A DNA stretch of 9,318 bases from Actinomycetota bacterium (lineage in GTDB: Bacteria > Actinomycetota > Acidimicrobiia > Spongiisociales > ZC4RG35), in NCBI GenBank assembly GCA_027296205.1, contig JAPUJM010000044.1:1-9318 (forward strand). Reading direction: 5' to 3'. How positions within the stretch are numbered: position 1 is the stretch's first letter; every line of letters starts with the position of its first letter. Positions 1-9,318 of this stretch are shown here, piece after piece. Below the pieces are notes generated by a model. That model was given only the letters and a program-made list of their open reading frames with translations. It did no database searches and had not been told where the DNA came from. The position numbers and the translations under genes are program-made.

Positions 1-924
1 GAGTTTCCAGGACCCGAAGACGAGATACCACTCGATTGACGTGAGGTCTCTGCCGGACAGCTCGCCGTAACGCAGCACAGCCGACTTTCGATCGAGCCAG
101 CCGGATGCGGTTGTCGGCATCATGCCGAGAGCGTCCGGCGCTTCACCCGGATCGAACCAGGAGCCCATGAGGGTGCCTACGTCGGCGAGTGGATCTCCCC
201 GGGTGGCCATATCCCAGTCGAAGACAGCCGTGCATCTTCCCGGGTCGTCCGTGGCTACTGCCATGTTGTCGAGCCGCCAGTCATTATGAAGCAAGGTGAC
301 CTCGGCCGACCGGGGAAGCTCGGCAAGCAGCCAGGAGGCGAGCTCGTCGGCCCGTTCGTTGTCCTCGTGCTTGGCCCGCTCCCACCTTGCTGTCCAGCCC
401 TCGACCTGACGCCTGAGAAAGCCTTCGGGGTGACCGAGATCTCCAAGGTCGCACTCTTGGGGGTTGGCCGAATGGAACTCGGCGAGAGTGCCGACAACCA
501 CCTCAGACAGCGTCCGATTGGCAATCTCGTCGGCGCCACCCCCAAATCGAGCAGGTATCTCGCCGCGAACCACCACACCGGGTCGTCTTTCCATGAGGAA
601 GAAGGGACTTCCGATCACTGAGACGTCGTCGCAGTGGGCCACGGCTCGCGGCGCCTTGTCAAAAACACGCCACAGCCTGGAAAGGACCCGGTACTCGCGA
701 CCCATGTCATGGGACTTGGCGGCCACCGGCCCCAGTGGTGGCCGCCTCAGTACTAATTCGGTGCCCTCCGGGAACACGAGTAGATAAGTCAGATTCGCCT
801 TCCCGCCGCCAAATTGGCGCACCTCGGGCTTGCCGCCGGGTAGGTCATCCGTCGACTTCATCCACAAGACGACGGCGGCGACATCGAATTGCTCGTCCGG
901 TCGGACCTCGATGAGATCGGTCAC
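1..924 (-). CDS. Phosphotransferase family protein (APH/ACAD10-11-like kinase), partial, C-terminus outside window
   Basis: The minus strand reads open from a GTG at 924-922 to the window edge, giving 308 residues with no stop. The product has the aminoglycoside-phosphotransferase fold: an N-lobe with LVLRRPP near residue 57 and HDMGREYRVL near 72, a catalytic loop HNDWRLDN at 213-220 (H213, D215, N220) and a metal-binding FDWDMATRGDPLADVG at 235-250. This spacing matches the acyl-CoA dehydrogenase 10/11-associated and bacterial APH phosphotransferases, which are cytoplasmic ATP-dependent small-molecule kinases, often near lipid or CoA metabolism. The catalytic loop has HND rather than the usual HGD. 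Homologues I know of are roughly 340-350 residues, so perhaps 40 are missing. GTG is chosen because the product starts just before the conserved N-lobe and a TAGCCT box ends 7 nt upstream, which suits a leaderless start; no Shine-Dalgarno sequence is visible. The substrate is unknown. An antibiotic-resistance role is not implied. Confidence 0.9.
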   Translation of the reverse strand, partial: MTDLIEVRPDEQFDVAAVVLWMKSTDDLPGGKPEVRQFGGGKANLTYLLVFPEGTELVLRRPPLGPVAAKSHDMGREYRVLSRLWRVFDKAPRAVAHCDDVSVIGSPFFLMERRPGVVVRGEIPARFGGGADEIANRTLSEVVVGTLAEFHSANPQECDLGDLGHPEGFLRRQVEGWTARWERAKHEDNERADELASWLLAELPRSAEVTLLHNDWRLDNMAVATDDPGRCTAVFDWDMATRGDPLADVGTLMGSWFDPGEAPDALGMMPTTASGWLDRKSAVLRYGELSGRDLTSIEWYLVFGSWKL

Positions 925-3900
925 GGAAGTGAGGCTATCCCACGAAGCCGACCTGCTGACTGGTATAGCCTGCCGCCGTCGTCTTTGAGGAGGGTATGAG
1001 CACACCATTTGAGATCTCGGATCGCTTTACCGACCAGTGGGCCGATCTTTCCCCGGTCGACGCGACGTCCAGTGGCGTGGCCGGGCGAGATCATCTCAGC
1101 ACCGACTATTCCCCAGATGGTGAGGCGCAGCGAGCCGCTCTATACCGGTCGACCCGGCGGCAACTGAGCAAGCACGTCGACCATCCAGATCCGGCTCAGG
1201 CTATGGCGTCGAGGGTGATCGTTGGCTGGCTCGATACACGCATCTCTGACCACGACGACCAGAAATGGGCTCGTGACATCAACCACATCTACGGACCGTT
1301 TCAAAATATGCGTGACTCCTTTGACGTCATGCCCAAAGCGTCGCAGGAGGAATGGGACTCGATCTGCGCCCGGCTCAATGGATTCGGCGGGATGCTGGCG
1401 GGCTACCGGGCGTCGCTCACAGTCGGCGTTGACGCCGGCGAAACGGTGGCACTTCGTCAGGCGAAGTCACTGTTGAGCCAGGTAGAGGCATCGGCCTCCG
1501 AGCAGTCACGGTTCCTCGCGTTTCCCCGCGAGGCCGAATCGGTGGGTGCCGACTCCGTTGGAGTGACCGAAGCCGTTGAGGCTGCCAGGTCCGGCTGCGC
1601 CGATTTCGCCGAATGGCTGCGCACTTCCTACCTCCCTGTTGCCAGCCCCCATGACGCGGTGGGCGAGGAGCGGTATCTACGGGGCGCGGATCATTTTCTA
1701 GGCATCGCGCTCGACCCCCGTGAGACTTACGAGTGGGGATGGTCGGAGGTGCACCGGCTCCGCGCGGAGATGGCGTCCACCGCTGCCGATATCGATCCCG
1801 ACCTCACCATCGAAGAGGTGGTCGATCTTCTCGACACCGATCCTGAGCGCTCGGCGACGACTCGTCGGGAGTTCGTCGACTTCGTCTTCGATATCCAGCA
1901 GCAGGCGATTGAGCAGCTTGCCGGCGAGCACTTCGAGGTTCCGGACGAAATGAGATTCGTCTCGGTCAACATCGCCCCACCGGGTGGGAGTCTCGGTGCC
2001 TGGTACATCGGTCCGTCCGAGGACTTCAGCCGGTCCGGCTCTATTTGGTACGCGCTGGGTGAGAGGGAGAGGATCCCGTACTGGCAGGAGGTGTCGACGG
2101 CGTATCACGAGGGTTTCCCGGGTCATCACTTACAAGTCGCGACCGCCGTCCGTGAGCGCGAGAAGCTTTCCCGCTTCCAGCGCAGCGTTGTCTGGTATTC
2201 GGGGTCGGGGGAAGGCTGGGCTCTCTATGCCGAGCGTCTCATGGATGAGCTCGGATTCTTCGAGAAACCCGAGTATCGACTGGGGTTGCTGTCGAGCCAG
2301 CTTTTCCGAGCCACCCGAGTGGTGGTGGACATCGGCGCCCAGTTGGAGCTGCGGATTCCGGACGACGCGCCCCTGCACAGGGGTGAAGTGTGGGACTACG
2401 AAAAAGCAGTGGACTACATGGAGAAAGTTGGCCTTCAGCCCCGGGATATCGCCGAGTCGGAGGTCAAGCGATACCTGGGTTGGATCGGCCAGGCGATCTC
2501 ATACAAGGTGGGGGAGAGGGAGATTCTGAAGATCCGCGATGAATCGATGACTCGTCACGGGTCGGGATTCGACCGGCGGAAATTCCATCGTCAGATGTTG
2601 GAAGCGGGCGCGATACGACTTGATCTATTGAAAGAGGTCATGCTTTGAAGAAGAAGACTTTCGACTTTGACGAGACAGAGCCTCTCGACGCCTACAAGCT
2701 GCTCTCCGGCGTGGTGGTTCCCCGGCCCATCGGGTGGATCGGGACAAGACGCGATGACGACAGTTTCAACCTGGCCCCGTTCTCGTTCTTCAACGTGGTC
2801 TCATCCAGCCCGCCCACGGTGCTCTTCTCCGGCGGACGTCATCCCGATCGCCCCAAGGATTCGGTGGCTTTCGCCGAGAGGACCGGCGAGTTCACCGTCA
2901 ACATCGTCTCCGAAGATGTGGCTCACGCCATGAACGTGACTTCAGGCTCATTCACCGCCGAGGAGGACGAATTCGCCATTGCCGGCCTGACCGCGGTTGT
3001 CGGCGCGAAGGTGAACGCACCGATGGTGGCGGAGTCCCCGGCAAATCTCGAGTGCCGTGTGGTCGACATTCTCGATATTGGTGACGAGGGGCGTTCCCGG
3101 GTCGTGATCGGGCGAGTAGTGGCGATGCACATCAGGGAGGATGCTCTCGACGGCACCCGGGTGGACAGCGAAGTCCTGGCGGCTATCGGCAGGATGTCAG
3201 GCAACTTTTACATCAACACCCGTGACAGGTTCGAGTTGACCCGACCTTCTTAGTGCACCGACGCTCGGCAACTCACTTGCAGCCGTTGGCGATGAGGCTC
3301 GGGTATGGGTTGACGGCGTTCCCGCTGTTCGGGTACATGCCGAAGTGGAGGTGAGGGCTTGTCCCGAGGGCATTGCCACTGGTGCCCACGTAGCCGATGA
3401 TGTCGCCCGCATTCACCTGGCCGCTCTTGCCGAAGTCGCTCATGTGGCTGCCGATGTAGAGCACACCGTCGTCACCCCGCAGATTGAACTGTTTGCCACT
3501 GATCGACCCGGTCTTGAACGCAACGTTCCCGGACGTCGGGGCGTAGACCGCGGCTCCAAAAAAGGAGAACAGGTCGTTGCCATCATGCCAGCGGGTGCCG
3601 CCGGCTCTGGGGGCGCCCCAGCTATTGGAGAACCGGGCGTTTTCGACAGGACACACCCACCGGGAGCCGGTGGGGACGACGAGGACCTGGCCTACCTGGA
3701 TCAGGTTGGGGTTGGAGATGTTATTGGCGCTCGACAGCTGTGAGATGGTGGTCCCGTGCCGGGCGGCGATGTCTCCCAGCCGGTCGCCTGTCTTGACGGT
3801 GTAGGTGCCCTCACCCTTCCCGCTTCCCTCGGCGACGTATCCCGGGCCGGCTAGCAGCAGGTTGTATCCGGCGTAGATCACACCATTGAGGATCCCGTTG

Positions 3901-6900
3901 GCGCGGGTGATTTGGGTGACGGTCACGCCGTGGTCGGCTGCGATGCTCTTGATGCTCTCCCCGCGCCTCACGGTGTGGGAGCCCGAGTGGGTGGGGGTCA
4001 ATGGAGGCTCGGCGTCCTCCCCGCCCGAGGTTCCCCCCGGATCCCCGCCAGATCCAGATCCGGAGACGACGAGGCTTTGGCCGATGCGAATCAGATTCGG
4101 GTTGGCGATGGCGTTTCTCATCGCCAGGGCCGACACGGTGGACTGGTATTTGGAGGCGATTTTGCCCAGAGTCTCCCCGCGGGCGACGACGTGGATCACC
4201 TCGGGCTCTCCCTTCTCACCGGGAATTATCAGGATCTGCCCAACATGAATCAGGTTCGGGTTGGAGATGTCGTTGGCCCCGACGAGGTCACTCAGGGAGA
4301 CCCCGTTTTCTCTGGCGATTCTTCCGAGTGTGTCGCCGCGCCTCACCGTGTAGTGGACGGAGAACAGTGCCACCAGCAATGTGAGAACTGCTCCGGCGAT
4401 GAGGGCGCGCAAACGACGGTTTGAAGACATTGAAGGCCAGATCCTTCAGCCCCTGAAACCGCTCCGCGAGGACGAGCCTAACCAGCTTCGGGGCTATTGC
4501 CAGCCATAATCCTCAGCTGACCACAGGCGGCGTCGATGTCTTTGCCTCGGGTGTCCCTGATGGTCACATTGACGCCCAGCGACTCCAGAACTCTGGCGAA
4601 CTCGGCGATATGCAATCGGGACGACGATCGCTCTTCGCTGAGCGGAGTCGGGTTCAGAGCGATCAGGTTGACGTGCGCCCGGAGACGTTTGGCGATGGCG
4701 GCGAGTTTTCTCGCCTGGTCGTCGGTGTCGTTCACCCCGTCCATCATCGTCCACTCGATGGAGAGTCGTCTCCCCTTCTTCTCGAAGTAGTTCCACGCGG
4801 CCTCTTCCAGCTTCTCGATGGGGTAACGCCTGTTGATCGGGACCAACGACGATCGCAGCTCGTCGTCGGCGGCGTGGAGGCTGATCGCCAGATAGACGGG
4901 CCACGGGTCCTCGGCAAGACGATTGATTCCCGGAACCACGCCAACGGTCGACACGGTGATCGATCGGGCCGACATCCCCATCACCTCGATCATCCGGCGC
5001 AATGCCTCTCGAACCCGGGCATAGTTGGCGAGCGGTTCTCCCATGCCCATGAATACGACGTTGGTGAGACGGTCGGGAACCCCCGGCATCCCGATCTGAC
5101 GGAGGAATGCCCGGGCGTATGCCACCTGAGCCACGATCTCTCCTGCCTCGAGGTGCCGCTCGAAGCCGAACTGGCCGGTCGCGCAAAACGTGCAGGCAAG
5201 GGCACAGCCGGCCTGGCTCGAGATGCAGAGCGTCGCCCGCCTGCGGTAGCCCATCAGTACTGTCTCGATGGCCGCTCCGTCGGGGGCGCGGAACAGCCAT
5301 TTTTTCGTGGTTCCCCGGTCGGACTCCTGCTCCATCTCCACCTTGAACGGCCAAAGCGTCTCGGCAAGCTGGGCTCGAAGCCGACCGGGAAGGTTGGTCA
5401 TGTCTTCGGCGTGGAGTACCGGAGTCCGGTAGAGCCAGTCGTGCAACTGGTCGACACGATACGAAGGCTCCTCGCCGACTACCTCCCCCAGATCCTCCGG
5501 GGCGTGGAGGTATGGCATTTAGTACTTCTGGGCTTGCTCGATCCAGGAGCGAGCGCGGGCGCCGCTGACACCGGCCGCCTCGGCAACAGAGTCCGGCGAG
5601 GCGTCGGCGAGGGAGGCGATGTCTTCCATTCCGGCCTCGGTCAGCCGTGTGGCGAAGACCGGGCCTATCCCATCGATCACCTCGATGCTCTGACCGGCGT
5701 CGGCGCCGGGTGCTCGGAACCTGGGTGGCTCGGGTTCTCGCGAAGTTGCCACCGAGACAAATCTGTCTCGCATCGCCCACAGGACGGCGGCTGCCCCCCC
5801 AATGAGCCCGATTACCTTGGCCATCTTCTTCAACATGTTCCCAAGGTTACCCGTCTTGAAGCGGTGCCCTACGCTGGCCCGATGAAGGTTGACTTTTACT
5901 TCCCGCCATCTCCCCCGGAGGGCGCTATTGAACTAGCACGTAACGCCCAGCAGATGGGATATGACGGGTTCTTCTCAGCCGAGACCCAGTACGACCCGTT
6001 CTTGCCCCTTGCCTTCGCGGCCGACGCCGCGCCCGGGCTCGAGTTGGGCACGGCGATCGCCGTTGCCTTTCCCCGCTCGCCGATGGTCACGGCCATGACG
6101 GCGTGGGACCTGGCACGACTGTCCAAGGGCAAGTTCCTGCTCGGCCTCGGCACCCAGATCCGGGCCCACATCGTCCGTCGATTCAGCACAGAGTGGGGGA
6201 ATCCAGGATCGAGGTTGAGGGACTACATCCTCGCGGTGAGGGCGATCTGGGATGCATGGCAGAACTCGACTCCGCTGGATCATGAGGGCAAGTTCTACAA
6301 GTTCTCTCTCATGACGCCCTTCTTCGATCCAGGCCCCATCCCCCACCCTGACATCCCCATCTACATCGCGGGGGTGGGCCCTTACCTGAGTTCGCTGGCC
6401 GGCGAGATCTGTGATGGGTTTCACGTGCACCCGTTCCACACGACCGCCTACCTCGATGAGATCGTCCTGCCGAACATGACAAAGGGCGCCGAGGCAGCAG
6501 GCCGTTCGATCGACGATGTGGAGCGGACTACGACGGTTTTCGTCATGACGGGTGATAGCGACTCGGAGGTCGAGCAGGCAATGGCGCCGGTGCGTCAGCA
6601 GATTTCGTTTTATGCATCGACCCCCTCGTACAAGCCGGTGCTGGAAGCCAGCGGGTGGGATTTCGGCGATGAGCTCCACTCGATGTCGAAGCGGGGTCAG
6701 TGGGCGGAGATGCCCGACGTCGTGCCCGACGGGGCGGTGCTCGATGTCGGGGTGGCTGCTCCCATCGACAAGCTCGGGCAAGCGATCAAAGACCGCTATG
6801 GCAACCGGGTGCAACGCGTGGGGTTCTACACGGTTGGCTCGGCGATGGGCATCGACCCCGACGCGCTCCAGCAGGTGATTACAGACCTGCGGTCCTAGTG

Positions 6901-9318
6901 GCGTCTCACTAGAAGAGGAGGGCTGCGGTGGTGTCGACCCTCGGGTCGGCAGCGGAGCGACGGGTGTCCCCTTCCAGTTCGATCAAGGAGAGGGGCCCCC
7001 ATCCAGGTTGCAGGGCGTCGAGTTCCTCGATGACATGTCCCCGCGATCGAAGATCGGCGAGGGTGGCGTCCGACATCCCGGGCTCAACCGTTAGTCTCGG
7101 TTCCGAGTCGGGCCCAAAATCGGAGATTGTCCAACGCGGCGCCGACTGGGCCGTCTCTAGTTCGGCGCCGCCGAGGATCGCAGCCGCCCCGACTTGAGCG
7201 ACCAACTGCGGCTGAACCGAGCCACCACGCGTGCCGAGTAACCAGGACGGGTTGGTGCCTTCGGTCCAGAGGGTTGGCGCCAGGGTGTGCAATGGGCGTT
7301 TTCCCGGAGCCAATTCGTTGGGGTGCCCGGGGGTGAGGCTGAATCCTGCACCGCGGTCCTGCAGTAGGAACCCGGATCGGGCGGCGCCGAAGGGAGACCC
7401 CGTGCCGCGGTAGTTCGATTGGATGATGGACACCGCCATCCCACTGGAGTCTGCGACGCAGAGGTAGGCGGTGCCTGAAGTCGCTCCCATGGCTTGCGGC
7501 CACACACCGGAGCGACTGAGTGAGACCTTCGCGGCCGCTCGTTCGAGTCGATCTCTGTCCAGAAGCAAGTTTGCCGGAAGGGCGAGATGGTCGGGGTCGG
7601 CTACAAGGTCGTTTCGCTCCCAGGCCAGGGAACGGTACGCCTCGATCAACAGGTGTCTGCGGAGGGGGCTCTCCGGGTCCTCCGGTGGCTCCAGCATCTC
7701 GAACACGGCGAGCGTGGCCGGACCCAGGTAGCCCTGAGAGTTGGGTGGGATCGTCCAAGCTCTGAGCCCGGCGACGCCGACTCCAATCGGATCGATCCAT
7801 TCCGCCTGGCTCGATTCCATGTCATCGAGCGTGATGAGGCCGCCGACCGCCGCGACGATGTCTTCCCCGGCCCGACCGCGGTAGAAGGCGTCCCGCCCGC
7901 TGTCGGCCAATGACTGGAGGGTCGCTGCCAGGTCGAGTCTTCTGATGACATCTCCCCGGGCGACCGGCCGGCCACTCGGGTAGAAATCGGCAACGGCCGG
8001 GTTGTCCCGATACACCGCAGCCATCCTGCGGAAGGCTGCTGCCTGCTCCGTCGAGACTTCGAATCCCGACCGGGCCAACTCGATCGCCGGGGCAAGGGCG
8101 TCTCCAAGAGTGAGAGCGCCGAACTCGGACAAAGCCACGAAGCCGTCGACACAACCCGGGATGGTGACTGTGGATGGGTGATCCCGAGGCACCTCGGTCT
8201 CTTCGGAGTCTCGCAAGATTGCCGCGCTCGCGTTTGATCCCGATCTCCCTGACGCATTCAGGGCCACTGGTTTTTCCCAACCCGGTCGATGGATGAGGGC
8301 GAACAGGTCCCCCCCGATGCCCGACGTCTCCGGCGCCACTACCCCCTGGGCCGCCACCGCGGCGATTGCAGCATCGATGGCGTTGCCGCCATTCATCAGA
8401 ATCTGTCGGCCGGCCTCGGCCGACAGATGGTGTGGCGTGGAGACCGCGTTGGAAGTCAAGAAACCTTGAGATCGGGGAGCAAACGATTCAAGGCGTCGAG
8501 AACGGCGCGGACCACTGCTCTGGTCTCCTCGTCGTCCGCATACGCCGATCCGATGAGCATGCGCTCGCCGGCCTCCGTAACCAGGACGACCTGAGCGACA
8601 GCGATCTTTCGGCTGCCGAGGGTCGCCACGTCCATCGAAATGATCGCCAACGCGGCCGAGTCGTGTATCGCCTGACGGACAGCCTCGAGTGTCGCCTCTG
8701 CAATCTGGCGAGGTCGTGTCGACGAAGCGGCGGCGCCCGCCGCTGTCCCCAGGAGGAGGTTGTCCTGCCAGCGCAGGGTGACTGTGACTTCGGCCTTCGC
8801 ACCTTCGATGGCTTCGGAGACATCGACGACAGCGGGTCGAATCCCACCGTCGAGGTCAGAATCGGCCAATTGGACGACCGACACGACGCGACGGTCGATA
8901 TCGATGCCGAACAACGCCTGACCGAGTGACTGGACGTCCCTGACCAGCTGTTTGGGGGCCTTGTTGCGACGGGCGAGAACGTGAATCTCATCGACACGGC
9001 CGTTCTCCCCAACCACCCGAGCCGCCTCGACGCCATCGATCCGACTTATCTTTTCCTGAAGTGCGACATAGTCCATTGCAGGTCAGCGTACCGATTCGCC
9101 CTTTCCTCTGGACTCAGCTCCGGCAATCTCTCTTGTGGGTCGGGCGAGAGAGGTATAGATTGCATCTTGCTGGGGAGCTATTTGGGGGCTGTGGGGCAAC
9201 CGGTCACCTGACCGTTTGCCCGGTTTGCCTGGCGGGCGAAGTCAGGGGCTTTTTGACATGTGAAGGTTCCCGGTTCATACCGGGAAACGGGGTGAGTTCG
9301 GCGTCGGACTTTTGCCAT

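Overview
This is a GC-rich stretch of bacterial chromosome carrying eight recognisable genes, plus a possible start of a ninth at the right edge. The gene set fits an actinobacterium: a F420-type luciferase-like oxidoreductase of the MSMEG_2256 type, an ACAD10/11-like phosphotransferase, a LysM/M23 envelope peptidase, and apparently leaderless starts behind TANNNT boxes. An uncultured member of the Acidimicrobiia or a near relative is my best guess. That placement is inference from gene content and style; no marker gene here fixes the taxon.

Layout, left to right. (1) Positions 1-924, minus strand: the N-terminal part of an aminoglycoside-phosphotransferase-fold kinase, cut by the window edge. 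(2) Positions 996-3253, plus strand: a two-gene operon of a DUF885 metallopeptidase and a flavin reductase-like split-barrel protein, joined by a TTGA overlap. The phosphotransferase and this operon diverge from a 71-bp gap holding mirror-image -10 boxes. (3) Positions 3273-5836, minus strand: a membrane-anchored helix-hairpin-helix protein, the 23S rRNA/tRNA methyltransferase RlmN directly abutting it (TAA-ATG), then an exported four-LysM/M23 peptidase with its own likely promoter. (4) Positions 5882-6898, plus strand: the luciferase-like oxidoreductase, diverging from the helix-hairpin-helix gene across 45 bp. (5) Positions 6909-9076, minus strand: a 206-residue protein of unknown function followed by a gamma-glutamyltransferase-family protein, again coupled by a TTGA overlap. 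(6) Positions 9077-9318: an intergenic region with a rightward promoter, several operator-like repeats and a hairpin, leading to a gene mostly outside the window.

How the genes may work together. Most look like housekeeping or peripheral metabolism rather than one pathway. DUF885 peptidase plus flavin reductase, and unknown protein plus gamma-glutamyltransferase, are probably co-translated pairs. RlmN acts on the ribosome and tRNA, and the LysM/M23 protein on the cell wall. I see no mobile element, CRISPR array, rRNA, tRNA or clear defence system, and I do not think this window contains a dramatic new system. The points most worth a second look are the uncharacterised two-domain 206-aa protein, a perfect 12-bp hairpin just inside the gamma-glutamyltransferase coding region, the recurrent leaderless promoter layout, and the structured region at 9133-9318.
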